Shown here in pieces: positions 13,283 through 26,265 of a DNA stretch of 64,000 nucleotides (within the stretch, counting starts at the first letter, position 1; the number at the start of each line of letters is the position of its first letter). Source of the DNA: Daucus carota subsp. sativus (Eukaryota; Streptophyta; Magnoliopsida; Apiales; Apiaceae). The notes under the pieces were generated by a model. That model had not been told where the DNA came from and did no database searches. It was given only the letters and a program-made list of their open reading frames with translations. The stretch lies in NCBI RefSeq assembly GCF_001625215.2, contig NC_030387.2, positions 37,099,606-37,163,605 on the forward strand, given 5' to 3'. The position numbers and the translations under genes were made by a program.

Positions 13283-14933
13283 TCAATTTTCACCTTTGCT
13301 GCGGATGCAAACCTGAATCTTGTGATCCCATGGAGAATCAATGAGATCTTTTGTAACCACAAGAATAGGTTTTGGAGCAAGGCCCCCCGTCCATCTTGGC
13401 AGGCTCTGTGTCACTGAAGTAACTCTCGCGGATCTCTGCACGTTCCCTGCTTCCAGATCATACGAATACTCATTCTGCACAGACCTCGAGCCCACGCAGA
13501 TCACATCAGCCACATTGCCTAATGCATCGACACCGTAGTTAAGGATGAAAAGTGTGTGGTCTCCTGCTTCCTGAAGGAACTTGTACTTCGTATTAGCACC
13601 TATATGAACAGGAAAAGACGAATCAAACGTGAAGCGTATGGCGGAAGCTGAGTGCATTCCTGCAAAGTGCAGATACAAGTCCCTGCAGGAACCATCGAAG
13701 CCACAGCCAGGAAGAGGACAGTGACATGGTTCGTAGGTGCAAGATTGCTGATGCTCGTGTAACTCGCGTTTCATAGTGTAGCTCACGGCTTCTTGGCACC
13801 CGTACTTGCTGTTGAAACAAGTGATTTTGATTGCTTTGAGAAGCTCCTCTAGGACACGGCTACAAGTGTAACCGATGGAGCTGCAAGAAGGGCACGTGTT
13901 TTGAACTCCGTAGTAGCAGGTTGAACAAGTCGTGTGCCCATTGACGCACTACAATGTAATTCAACAAGCAAAAACATAAGATATAGGGCTGTTTGGCGGA
14001 ATTTCTTTTAAGTGCTTATGCGTTTCTTTTAACACTTTAAATTATTTCTACGTACTGTTTGACAAAGACAGAAGTACTTCTTTTGGGTTTTTTAAGTCAG
14101 AAGCTGGAAATCAAAAATGCTAGCTTTTTTTTGGACTTTTTTTAGTGATTGACTCCACAATAGTAAAACCGTCACAATAGTAAAACCGTGTAAAAATTTT
14201 CCAATTCAAAAATTTAGGGAAAAGGGGAGATATATAGTAAGAAACAGACCTCGAAGATAGGGATGTAAAAGGTTTTGAAACAAATGGAGCACTTCAACAT
14301 ATCAATGTTCTCGATGCTCACAATATTTCCACTTCTTATTCCTCCCTCATTCATTTGCGGTTGCAAAAGGGAGCTGAAACCTCCAAGACCATTCGTAGCA
14401 CGCGAGTTATCAATCTCAGGCATCTCAGCAATTTCGGCACCAAAAGAGATGTCAATTCCAGGCCTTATTCCAGTGGCATCAGTAGCATAAGAGGTGCCAA
14501 TTCCAGGCTTACTCGTGGCACTGGAGTTGCCAATTCCAGGCCTTGAAGTACCACCTTCTGAAAATGAACCACGTCCACGTCCATATCCACGTCCACGCCC
14601 ACGACCACGCCCTCGTCCACGACTACGTCCACGTCCACGTCCCTGGGAATGCCCTCTTGTTCCTTCTCTCTCATCATCTTCCTCCTCCTCATACGGTGTA
14701 TACGTATTATCCGACAAATCCTCAGTCCACCCGAATGCATCTTGAATTGCGTCACGGCTACGCCTATTTCTCAGAGTTCGGCCTCCCTTCTCGAATCTTT
14801 CCGGGACTTGGACTTCTCCGCATGGTTCTTGCAATCCATTGCATGTTCGCACCTCTCCAGCTAGGGCTTGGGTTTCATGGGTGTTTCTTTCTTCCCCAAA
14901 TTGTGTATATAAATCATTGGATGATCTTTCCAT
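13283..14933 (-). CDS. SINA-like E3 ubiquitin ligase with RG-rich insert
   Basis: Two exons, 14250-14933 and 13283-13948, give 449 residues. The intron splits the RING domain right before the Cys of CVNGH, the same place as in the second SINA-like gene here. Order: acidic and Ser/Gly-rich N-terminus; an Arg-Gly repeat at roughly residues 98-123; RING from about residue 215 (CSICFKTF, then CVNGHTTC and CPSC); a SIAH-type zinc finger (KYGCQE to CHCPLPGCGF to HFAGMHS); and a TRAF-like substrate-binding domain ending IRSKGEN. SINA proteins work as dimers that pass ubiquitin from an E2 to a bound target. All zinc ligands are present. The RG stretch comes from a CCACGT-type hexamer repeat, unusual in this family, and could bind RNA. 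Substrate unknown. Confidence 0.92.
13985..14190. mobile_element. Possible hAT-like MITE remnant in SINA intron
   Basis: The intron starts with GGGCTGTTTGGCGG, a sequence often seen at the ends of plant hAT-type MITEs, and has internal AAGTGCTT and AAGTACTT words in opposite directions. No clean duplication was found, so the call is weak. A similar sequence occurs near 36070-36290. Confidence 0.3.
14569..14643. repeat. Coding minisatellite (CCACGT-like hexamers)
   Basis: About twelve imperfect six-base units on the plus strand read as Arg-Gly dipeptides in the minus-strand SINA-like gene. The repeat must have grown by slippage. It also creates long spurious open frames on the other strand. 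Confidence 0.85.
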
Positions 14934-17188
14934 TATTCAGCTTAAGCTTCAATGGGTGTGAGTTATATAGTGAGCAAACAAACCATGCATTAATTGTCAT
15001 AACTTTTTTTTCTTTTTTGACGAGGATTGTCATAACTATTTAGTCCAAAAAGAACCACAGCACCATAAGGAATGTAATATTTTGTTATTAGTTGTAACCT
15101 TTACCGGCATCAAAGATAGATGAAATCACTGGTATATAACAGCATTTTCAATGCGGATGCTAAATAAAATTGCTTAAAATGACAAATCATCAAAAATATT
15201 ATTATTTTATTTTCACTTTTTTCATTTGTACTTTTGGCAACTTTTACATAAAATTTTGTTCCAATGATTCACACCTAAACTTGCCACATATATATATTTA
15301 AACAAGTACGAGTATTATAAGATAAGAAACTATATATCATTTTTTTTTCTATTTTAGGAGAGTACCAATGGAGAGCGCCAATGGAGAGCCAACAAGAAAG
15401 TGACATGCCATGACATATGACACTTTAGCACTCTTTTGACATCCCATTAGAATTTTCCCGAATGGTTAAGAAAATGTTAGAAGTATCCAGTTCGGTGAAA
15501 TATGGTATAAAATGAAATTTGAAGTATCCAATTCAGTGAAATATGGTATAAAATGAAATCTCGTATGTGTATTAAAATTTTTAATTAAATCATTTCAAAG
15601 TGTCAAATCACCAGTGTCATGTCATTTTATAATAAATTTTATATAAAATTTTGCATTTCTAGTATTATTTAAAATAGGTTAATGGACACCTAAAAGATGA
15701 TCCACAAACGGAAGAACCATGATTTTTAATTGATCCAACGCACAAATATCATATTTGCATATAATAGCATATCTCAATTCAATATTTTATTAACATGTAG
15801 GTCGATATGTTCAATCGAGAAGTCATAAGTATGCTATTTGAATAAAGAAAGAAATCAGGTGTTATCTCTTATTCACATATATACCTAAAAAGAGTTAAAT
15901 TTTCGGATCCATCTCTTTCATCTATATACAAATATGTCGAGCATAAAAATCAAGAAATAAAAAATATTAAATATCTGAAAAATTATTTAATAAATCTTTT
16001 CAAATACTAATATGAGCTGGTTAATGTTTAACTATATCCTTCTATATATAATAGGATAATTTGATTGTTTGGTACAAAACCGTCGAACACATACAAATCA
16101 TAAATTTTATTGTTTGATAAAGTCAGAACTGTATAAATATAATAATATATTATATAAAACAAAATTTATATTTATTATGTTTAAAATTAAATAGAAGTAG
16201 GTCTTGCAAATAGCATATGTTTACTCTTTTTAAGTTGTAAACAAAACAAAAGGATGATTTATAAAAAATAAGTGAAAAGTAAGTTTATAGTTAAATATGA
16301 CTATTATATCTTATACTTAAATGTCGAAAAATAAGTCGTTATTTTTTATTATTCGATGAACGGTTAAAATTATATAATAATAAGAATAACAAATTCTAAA
16401 GAGTCCTTGATTTATAATTAAAACATATCTTTACCTATTTATTTATAATTTTTTAGATAATTTTAGTTATCAGAACTTCATGTGTCCAGCAAAAATACTT
16501 ATTTAACAGCCAAGAAAAATATATTATTCAAATATGTTTATCAATTATCAATTATTTAGAAATCTATTTTCACTAAAAACATAGATTATTCTAACATAAA
16601 ATTTATCTCTTAGATAGTTAAATTAAATTTATAGCTCACCTACAAATCATAAGCTAATAACAATATTATATTAAATATGGTTAATTCTTAATTATCCATC
16701 CGACTTGCTATGCACCGTACCGTGGCTCCACCAAAACTTAACCAATAAAATTTGAATTTAATCCGACCTGATCGAGACTTGGCCATTTCAATCCGAATTA
16801 AGGCCTAAATCTCAAATTGTCTGGAATTTTACAACATTGATGGTGTTTGTATAACATCTTAATTTTCTGATAATCCTTAAGATGTTTGCAAGAAGCATAA
16901 AATTATATCAGTAAAATAAGCTAAATGGTTAACTTAGAGAGTCCAAAATATGTGACGGACGCTCATTTATAACATATATAAACATTCACGTGTAGGATAT
17001 ATAATTATCCAAAAAATAATGTTATTACAAAGAAATTAAAAAATTATTTAGAATCAAAAAATTACCCGAACGGGCATTTTCATTTGTGTCGACCTTTTTG
17101 ATAAATTAGTTAATTCAATAATAAAAAGTCATACGAAATCTACATAAATAGTCGCGTCGAACAAACAAAACACAAAATAATCACTGAT

Positions 17189-17312
17189 TAATCCATTCTT
17201 ATTGGAGATAAAATCACTTGATTTGTTGAAGAAGACATTTATACATGCTCTAATCCATTCTTGTTCGAGATAAAATCACATGATTTGTTGAAAAAGATAT
17301 TTACACATGTTT
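17189..17312. repeat. 62-base direct tandem duplication
   Basis: Two copies starting TAATCCATTCTT, offset by 62 bases and differing at a handful of positions. Non-coding. Confidence 0.8.
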
Positions 17313-17482
17313 CGTCACTGTCGCTTTCGTCATAACCAGTTTGATATCGACTGAGAATGCAATCTCTAACAACTATTATTACTAAATCAAGCACCTTACT
17401 CACACAAACAGTGAAAAAATAACAGAACTCACGCAGACACTGAGGCAACAAAAAAATAAAACCAAACGCGAAATAAACATGA

Positions 17483-17538
17483 CAAACTAGCAACCTTAGA
17501 CTTACAAATGCAAACTAGCAACCTTAGACTTAGAAATG
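17483..17538. repeat. 28-base direct tandem duplication
   Basis: Two copies of a unit containing CTAGCAACCTTAGACTTA, offset by 28 bases with one difference. Confidence 0.85.
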
Positions 17539-17967
17539 CTTAAATAAAATACTAGCTAAATCAAGACGATCCTCAGACCTAGGAAACAAACCTACAAAAA
17601 CAAAATAACTCGAACCATTTTCGACAACAAAATCACCGGAAAGAACGAGAAATCCGTAGTTCCGTGGAACTGGGATTTGAGAAAAAAAAAAGCCAAATCA
17701 GAAAAGGCTTTGAATCCCTAAATCCGAAAAAACAAACTAATGCCAAAATTCAAAGAGCACAGAGGAAGATTTTTAGGGAAATCAAAACTTTAAATAAGGT
17801 TTATTAAAAGAAGAAAAAGACACAAACGAAATAAAAGATTTTGCGGCTTTACACCGGTATACATCCGATGGATGCTAAGCAAAGAAAAAAAGAGGATGAG
17901 AGAGTTTACCCAACACCTAATATTTTTCACATTTCGTTTCCTTTGTGTCAACCTTAATTAAACAAAA

Positions 17968-18264
17968 GGGTCCAGGTCCCTGACAGCCGTATGCCAGGGA
18001 CTGGTTATACAACTCACAGTTTCTTGGCAACTCACAGTTTCTTGGCCGTTGGATGCATATCCAGCGGCCAGGATCATATTAAAATTTTAATATGTCCGGC
18101 GCTTTTTAGCGCTAGACATGGGAATCCCCGTCCAGCGCTAAAATTTAGCGCCGGACATATTAAAATTTTAATATGATCCTGGCTGCTGGATATGCATCCA
18201 ACGGTCCAGAAACTGTGAGCTGTTTAACTCGTCCACAGCAATCGATTGCTGTGGACCGCTGCCC
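17968..18264. mobile_element. Foldback Mutator-like MITE with long hairpin
   Basis: A 297-base element with related ends (GGGTCCAGGTCC at the left, GGACCGCTGCCC at the right) and an exact 9-base target duplication TAAACAAAA (17959-17967 and 18265-18273). The core, 18031-18219, folds back on itself with arms of about 80 bases and a loop near 18110-18130. A perfect 26-base palindrome follows at 18231-18256, centred on ATCGAT. The left side also has an 18-base direct repeat (CAACTCACAGTTTCTTGG, twice at 18010-18045). No coding capacity. The 9-base duplication points to a Mutator-like source. Confidence 0.88.
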
Positions 18265-18567
18265 TAAACAAAAACGGACAAACAAATACAGCAGCAGATC
18301 CCAAATAGTAAAAGTCAGAAACAACATATCAAGTCAAAGAAGTCTACAATCACAACATATAAATAATTTGCAAATACAATATTCTTAAATTTTTTTAAAG
18401 GGGTTTGAAAGGAAAAAAAATGCCAACTTTTAGGGAAAACTAATAAATTTTTAAAAAGAACGCAACAACTCTCCAGTGGTTCCTGACCTCAATGCTCAAT
18501 GTAATGAGTTTGGATTCGGCAGGTGCCCACTATATTATTAACTAAAGAACTGCTTTCAAGTCGGTTT

Positions 18568-21500
18568 TTAACCTTTTCTGCGGATGCAAATGTTGATCTT
18601 GTGCATCCCAGAAGAGTCAATGAAACATTTTGGAACCACGAGAAAGGATCTCTGAGGCAGGCCAGCCATCCATTTTGGTTGGCTCTGTGTCGATGAAGTT
18701 AACTTGACGGAGCTATCTGCGTAACTTGCTTCCAGTTCATATGAGTACTTGTTCTGTAAAGAGCTCGGGCCAATACAAATTATATTGGCTACATTTCCAA
18801 CAGTTTGGACACCATAATTCAGGATGAAAAGCGAGTGGTCATGTTCTTGAAGGAATTTGTACTTCATATTTGCACCTATATGAACAGGAAAAGAAGCATC
18901 AAACTTGAAGCGAGTGGCTGAAGCTGAGTGCTTGCCGGCGAAGTGCAGATATATATCCTTGTAGGAACCTTCAAAATTACAGCCAGGATGGGGACAACAA
19001 CATGGTTCATAGCTGCAAGATCGCTCATGCTCACGTTTCATATTGTAGCTTACTTTTTCTTTACACCCATACTTGCTGTTCAAACAGGTGATTTTTACTG
19101 CTTCAAGAACTTTCTCTAAGGCACGGCAGCGATTATAACCGATCGACGAACAGCAAGAAGGGCACTTGTTTCGAAGTTTGCCACAGCAGCTGGCACAAGC
19201 AGTGTGCCCATTATCACACTACAATGAAAATTGACAAGCAAAAAAAACTTAAGATGTAGTAGTAATGTAATAAGTAAACACCGAAATTGCTCATTTACAA
19301 ACTGCAATAAATAAGGCTTAGTTTAGAAGAAATTGTGAGTTTCTGTAAGCTCTTACATATTACTAACATTATATAAAAAATAAAATCAGGTTACGAATGT
19401 ATAACAGGGTTAAAAGCTATCAATATGTTGTAATACTGTATTACTAGTTAGAGGCTAGCGAAATATTAAAATATTAGTCTTAGAGAGTTGTCTTCAGGAC
19501 AGAGAAGTCATTAGCAAAAAAAAAAAGAATCACAAGAGTAAAGGAAACAAGACTGATGATTTAAAGCCAGAAAAATCAAGTGAACTACTCGGAGACTGAT
19601 AAACAAGTAGAGAAAAAAAACATGTGACAGCTTTTTGGAACTAAACTTGTCAAACATTTAAGGACTAAACAAATTTACCTTGTGTAGCATTATGCTAAAG
19701 TGGTATATTTCATACTTGGAAGTCATATTGTATTCATTGCCAGAGAAGCAACTTACAAGTTTCACGCTAAAGTATTGCCATTTGTTACATCCTAAAGGAT
19801 TTTTCCTATGTGTTTCATTTTAACACATAAAGCTAACGAATCCAACCCAGGTATAGACTGCAAAGGACTAATTATACTTGTCAGTAGTAGGAACGTGTAC
19901 CCCAGATCAAAAGATACTTTTGCAAGTACTTCTGTGTTCTAGGTATACACAAATATTAAATTTGTTTCACCTGAACTAGGAACACAGTCAAATTTACCAA
20001 CTACCACCTCCATATTAGTTAGAAAGCGTCGTGGACTTGTTTTTCTCTGTGTTTAGTCATGCATCCATAAAAAAACTACTTAAACATTGGATGGTTCATC
20101 ATCCATAGAAGAAGGGGGTTTAGGCTTTAGCAAAGTAATTGTAATTATACATTTATAAAGCATATTTCCAACAAGAAAGAGGTACACCTTTAAGACTTCA
20201 ATCACTTTGTTATATAAACACCTATAAAGAACTTATAATATCATTTCAAAATACTAAAATTTCTTGAAGCATGTGCCACAAATCCAATAGAACCTTAAAA
20301 ACATATATCAAGTATAAAAGAATATCAACAATGAAATCCAATCTTGCAGATATAAATTTGGCTTGATCAAGTTTTAAATTACCGCTATTTCTTTTCTTTA
20401 CTTGAATGCAATATTAAGAGATAGGACGATGCATTAAGTGCAAAATGTCTACAGAAAGATACTCTTCAGCTCTGCTTATATGTTGGTGTAAGTAAAGTTT
20501 GCTACTTGTGTCATCCTTTCACGACAAGTTGGGAATTGAGCACAGCCAAACAGGTTAGTCTCAGAACCTTCAATGGATTGAGTAGGGCGAGGTGTACTTA
20601 AGTCTCAACCTTTACCCTACTTTTAGGAATATAGAGACTTTCCATAAAGACACCCAGCTTTTAAAAAAAGAAAATTCTTGAAAAGTTTCGGAAAATGTTG
20701 AAAATTATAATAAAAATGATTTTAAAAATTTTGAAAGTTTTTGAAAAGCTAAACAAGGTTTGCCACTTGTCAATAAAAAAACCCAAGGTTTGTCACAATA
20801 TATGCAATTTTTACAAACTATGTAAACACTAGATATATACATGCTAAAGCCATGCATACAAAACTAACATGTGCTCTGTAATAGCTGCAAATATAAATAA
20901 TGAATCTACCAAGTTCCACAAAAGTAAAGTAAATGTATTATTGTATTGCTTAATATGTGAGATCCATCTAAGATTTATCATCTTCAAATACATAGAATAC
21001 TCCGCTCCATATAAACTAAGACATGTACTCCCTCCGTCTCAATTTATAAGTCTCTTTTGCTTTTCCAAGGGTCAAATTGACTAATTTTTTACCAATTATT
21101 AAAAAATATTTATTTGTTGTTTTACAAAATAAAAGGTTACATAAAATAGACTTGATTTATCTTTTGATGATATTTTTTTTTATTTTTTTTCAATTATATA
21201 ATATCTATAATTTTCAGTCAAAGTATAGTCAATTTGACTAGTCAAAAGTCAAAAGGGACTTATATATTGAGACGGAGGGAGTAACATTTTCCACAACTAG
21301 ATATGAGGAATGGAAATTTTAATATTCACAGCACAAAAGAACATCGCAATTACCAAACTGCAATAAATAAAGAGAGTAAGGATTTCAGGTAACATAAATA
21401 TAATATTATAATTTACACCTCCGTCTTTAGTTTACTATCAAGATAAGGTATGCCAGACAAAAATAGACATCCAAAGGAAGGTAAACGTAAATATAATTTA

Positions 21501-24500
21501 CACCTCAGTCATTAGTTTACTATCAAGAAAGTATTCCCGACAAAAACAGATATCCAACATGATCAGAGAAAGGAGTCCTATGCTATTAGCTATTACTGTT
21601 TCTACGCAAAAAGATTGTGCTGTCAACTAATCCGCCTTTTGTTATAACTTCTTTAAACTTTCTCAAGTGTATCCCATGTAATTAACAACAAAAACAGATT
21701 GTGGACCTCTTATTGGCAGTTCTATCTATAACTGGCACACCAACAAAATTCTACACAGAAATGTGGTAAGAGCAGTTCAGCACAAATCAAACACTGGCCA
21801 GTATGAAATTTTTATATCTAACCTATGTTTTTAGGGACCTTAATTTTTTTTTATCTTTGGTGGCAAATAATACTGCATCAAGGAGCCATACCATAGTAAC
21901 TCATCATGCCTAAAGTTATTTTCAAACCTAAAGTAGATTGTCTTTGTGACTTTTCCCTAAGAACACCTAGACTTGACCATTCAAATACTTCAAGGTTAAC
22001 TAGCATGACATCACAAAAGAAAAACCAAATAATAAAAATAGCTTAATTGGTGTTACGTCAATGTCCTCAGTAGTCCTCTTACTCATACTTGTCTCCCATT
22101 CCCTTCTTCCTCAACTTCTTCTATAAGAGAACAATTTAGACAAATCATCATTTCTCATAAGTTACCATTTCTCAAGAAAACAGTCTTTTTCAGAAAAAAT
22201 CAAAAAATCTTTCTTCAGGATCAAAAAAGTCATCAGGGTAAGGCTCCGATCTGCCAAAAGGATCAGCAAAATGGTGTGGTTCAGACTCAAGGATGACATG
22301 TTTTACTCCACTAGAACGAAAACGAGGTTTCTTCGTCCGCAAACCAGAGATGCACAACAAGTCTCGGCCCGAAAACGCTGCAAAGCATATTTTATTAGAG
22401 GAATTAATTTACGAAGATTTGTAGTTAGTTGTATGGACTCAAAACATTCATATATTAACCCCTCCCTCTCTCCACAACCTTCTCCATCATCTCCACTCAG
22501 CGACAAATATAATCCATTAAGAAGATAAAGGTTTGTATATGAAGAAGGTGCTATTATGTTGCGAACACCAGATCAGCGAAAAGTGGGACTGGGCATTGTA
22601 GCTCCATCCGACTTCCTTTCCTTACCCCCATCTCAATCGAAAACACGTTGAAGATCCCAGAGGCACTATTGACTGGAATTGTAATCGCAAATTTAATGTT
22701 CAAGTCCTTCTTCGATGCAGGCATAATGACAATCACAGGGCACAGCAACATTATCAGGGAAATTAGGGTTATAATTATTAAAAGATGAAGAAGAACAAGG
22801 AAATAATTGAAGAAGTCGGAGATTTTTGGTGGTGGATTGAAAAATCTGCAAATGTGATGGTTCAATTCAAATTACTAGTAAGTTCATGTGAAGAGAATCA
22901 TGGGCTCAGATACTGTTTTGATCACTTTACGAATCATATGATCAAATTTATGTTTGTGCATGTAAGATATATCTTGTTTTCTTATATGTTGTCATTTTCA
23001 CTTTTTACAAAATACCACACAGGTACACACACAAGCTGCGGGTCTTTATGAAAACGGCCTCTTCATTCTTTTGAGTGAAGGTAAGGCTCTGTACTTCATA
23101 CTCCCCAGAAGCGGTTTTGTTTATCATCTTAGACAGATATGAATCCAAAATCACTTTAAGTCGCATCAGTGATCCGCCACGTGTGGGTCTAAGAGTTAGG
23201 ATTCCTCGAGTCCGGAATCCTGCTCTGTCAAAACTCCTCCCCAGGTTCGGACACTTCTTCCTAGGGTTACATAGGAGTTGCTCCCACATCCTCGGATTTC
23301 AAACTTTTGGCAGATGGGATGGAGACAAGACATTATAATAGATGGTTGTTGTCACATAATCTTTTACAGGATGATACAAATGAAGCGTCCTTAAGCAACT
23401 TGCCGTTACTCAGTTGTACCTATCTAACTCAGGCTTCAGCGATGGCAAACTTGTGTGGTGTGGATGTGATGTGATTTATATACATATTGACAAATTGCCG
23501 GCCTTTTAATACAGGTGCTAGTTCTACTTGAAAATGACTGACGTCGACAGGTAACCAAGTAAATTCTTCGCTTGCATAATTATATTGTTATAAAAAATAT
23601 ATATTAGGAGAAAACTAAGCCTGTATGCTACATCATTACTTCTCCTGCGTGTCCTCCCCAGGACCTTAATTTTTGTTTTTTGTTTAGCAATCACAGAAGC
23701 TGCATCCTAGTAATTCATCATTTCTAAATTTCAAAAAGGTTGGTACCCTAGTAAATCACCATTTTCAAGATTTCAACTGACACACATCTGATTCTGATCT
23801 GGTGTAGTAGACTGTCTTTTATCCAAATCAGAAACCTATTTCCAACTAGACTTCACACTTTAAATACCATGGTGTAGATGACTACCATGAAACCACACAG
23901 ACTATAGGTGCATAATTACAAACATATATATTACACAAATATATTACATACCTATTTCATTTCCGTAATATTTCTCAACTAATTGATTGTTTTGTTTTTC
24001 AGAAATAAAGAATTAGATAACGGTAGAATAAAAAGGTGGAGAAAATTTTGAGGGGAAAAAGAAAAGGAGCGAGAGAGTCCAAAGCCCTATTTTTTTTCAC
24101 TTGTGAACATATGTTCCTCTCTTCTGTTTGAAAAAAAGCCTAGAATTGACTAGCTTTTAGTTTCTAGAGAAATACAATTTTCTTTTATTAATATCATTAG
24201 CATATTACTAAATGATTTCTTCCGTCATTCTTATATTTCTACACTCATATATAAGTTCGTATTTTCTGCCATCAAGCTCCATTAATAGTTTTGGTTTAAT
24301 TGTATATCTTGTTTGCCATGGTCACGTTATAACCAAATACACAGCAATATGTCATTGCAAGACTTTAGCACAGTGCACGCAAATAATTTTACTCATCACA
24401 ACCTAAAATTATAAGGGAGAACAAAGGACAACAAAGAGTAGACGAGGACCCTAATGTTATTAGTACTCAGCCACAAAAATATGGCAGTCGGTAAGGACCC

Positions 24501-25366
24501 TAATTTAATACTCATCCACAAAACAATAGCCATATGCCAAGAAATTTATCAATCAAACAGCAACAAGAACTTTATCCTAGTAACTACATAATTTTTAGAT
24601 TTCAAATCAAACACATTGAATCTCCAATTTTGTAAAGCAATTAATTGTCTTTTCACCCAAATCATAAAGCTGTCACCCGACCCGACCCGACTACTTAACT
24701 AGCATAAAACACAGCACAGCAATCAAAAACAGAAATGCACACATTTATAAATAAACTGGGAGGCAGTAATTTGGGGAAAAAGACAGTCGAAACCTGGTAA
24801 ACAGGACTGGTGAAAGCATCAAAACAAATAGGGCAATCCAACACATCGGTATCGGTCAAAATTGCAGGACCGTGTTCACTAGTTCTCCCTCCACTCCCGG
24901 ATGGAACGACGTCGTTAGAAACAACATTCGCCAAATTCTCAGAAGGATTGTTCATCATAAGCGGTCTTGGAGTAACTGGCGGACTCGGACTCAGTGTCGC
25001 TTCTTCTTCCTCAGAGTCATCATCTTCATCATCAATTTGATCATCTTCACCTTCACTGGCAGACGATGTAGATAAATCATCAGAAGTATCATCAGGAGTT
25101 TCATCAGACTCTGTCTGAGATGTCGATGCGCCAGTAATTGCAGCGGAGGTTGTACCGATGGTCGCAACGGCGGGGGTATCGCTGCTGGTGCCTTCATGGC
25201 GGAGGCGGGAGGGGCCGATGGCGGGGGGATTGCTGTTGCTTCTGCGATAGTAGAGAACGGCAGAGGGGAAAGGCATACAACGTCGTTTGGGGAACCTCGC
25301 ATCTACGTCATATTCCGATTCATCTTCCGATGAGGATGAATTCTCGTCAGTTAAGGATCTGGCCAT
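18568..25366 (-). CDS. SINA-like E3 ubiquitin ligase, proximal first exon
   Basis: Exon 1b (24794-25366) and exon 2 (18568-19218) join in frame across a 5.6 kb intron to give 407 residues. The N-terminal half is acidic and Ser-rich (a nuclear-looking PKRR patch, then Glu/Asp runs). The RING is split by the intron: CPICFDAFTSPVYQ in exon 1, CDNGHTACASCC and CPSCC in exon 2. The SIAH zinc finger (KYGCKE, CCCPHPGC, HFAGKHS) and TRAF-like domain follow, ending ICIRRKG. A second, similar first exon lies upstream at 26266-26799 and could use the same exon 2. The protein should be a dimeric RING E3; its target is unknown. It is a paralogue of the gene at 13283-14933. Confidence 0.88.
19219..24793 (-). 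other. Long intron of the second SINA-like gene
   Basis: The 5.6 kb between exon 2 and exon 1b has no further SINA coding block. It holds a Stowaway MITE (21028-21281) and, at about 22270-23340, short open frames on both strands that I do not recognise. The part nearest exon 1b (from about 24185) is half of a tandem duplication with 25575-26265. Calling all of this an intron assumes exon 1b splices to exon 2. Confidence 0.6.
21028..21281. mobile_element. Stowaway MITE
   Basis: A 254-base element with ends CTCCCTCCGTCTC and GAGACGGAGGGAG, flanked by TA on each side. These are the classic Tc1/mariner Stowaway ends. It lies in the long SINA intron. Confidence 0.95.
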
Positions 25367-25916
25367 GATTGTAAGTGTAATTGTGATTGTGATCTCGGCG
25401 ATGGGGTGTTTGTGTGAAGCCCAGCACAGAGGGTTATCTATTACTCGGTGATACTGGGCCTTTTTATCGTTTATAGGAACATATTCGCCCTTTTTAAATT
25501 ACAAATGTGGGGTTAATCATATGTTTTAAAATATTTTATTTTGTATTCTTTTTTCTATTTTTAATATGTGAAATTATTAATATCATTAGTATATTACTAC
25601 ATTTCTTCCATCATTCTTATATTAATTACTAAACTCATATATAAGTCCGTTTTTTCTGCCATCAATCTCCATTACTAGTTTGTTTAATTGTTTAATCTTG
25701 TTTGCCATAATCACGTTATAACAAAATCCACAACAATATGTCATTGCAAGACTTGAACGGAGTGAGGGCAAATGATCCACTCATCACAACCCTCAAAACA
25801 ACCGAAAATTGAAGGAGTACAAAGGACAACAAAGAGCAGATAAGGACCCTAATTTTATTCATACTCGGCCACAAAATATAGCAGTCGGTAAGGACCCTAA
25901 TTTATTACTCATTCAC

Positions 25917-26051
25917 AAAACAATAGCCATATGCCAAGAAATTTATCAATCAAACAGCACTAAAACAATAGCCATATGCCAAGAAATTTATCAGTCAAAC
26001 AGCACCAAAACAATAGCCATATGCCAAGAAATTTATCAATCAAACAGCACC
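25917..26051. repeat. 45-base tandem repeat, three copies
   Basis: Three nearly identical 45-base units beginning AAAACAATAGCCATATGCCA. The proximal duplication unit near 24520 has just one copy, so the repeat expanded after the segmental duplication. Because 45 is a multiple of three it makes a repeated 15-residue open frame, which I take as chance. Confidence 0.9.
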
Positions 26052-26265
26052 AAGAACTTTATCCTAGTAAATTCAGATTTCAAATCAAACACATTGAATC
26101 TCCGATTTTGTAGAGCAATTAATTGTCTTTTCACCCAATCATAACGCCCTCACCTGACCCGACTACTTAACTAGCATAAAGTCACAGCACAACAATCCAA
26201 AACTAAAATGCACACGTATATAAATAAAACGACAAGCGGTAATATGGGGAGTAGACTGTCGAAAC

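Larger units (their letters stand above)
14934..17967. other. AT-rich spacer between SINA-like gene and foldback element
   Basis: About 3 kb with no supportable gene. It holds three short tandem duplications: roughly 41-base units at 15480-15561, 62-base units at 17189-17312, and 28-base units at 17483-17538. Around 15140-15450 there are faint GCATTTTCAATGC-like and GGAGAGC words that may be a decayed MITE. Everything else is low-complexity AT-rich DNA. Confidence 0.5.

Noticed and set aside
14275-15043. Several plus-strand open frames up to 166 codons opposite the SINA-like exon
   Set aside because: They are the mirror of the Arg-Gly repeat and nearby coding sequence; peptides such as repeated Pro-Arg or His-Val come from the hexamer repeat.
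22271-23338. Cluster of 60-100 codon frames on both strands
   Set aside because: No family recognised, they overlap each other, and no splice pattern links them.
25809-26144. Open frame with a 15-residue repeat
   Set aside because: The repeat is a 45-base non-coding tandem repeat in the intron or spacer of the SINA-like gene.
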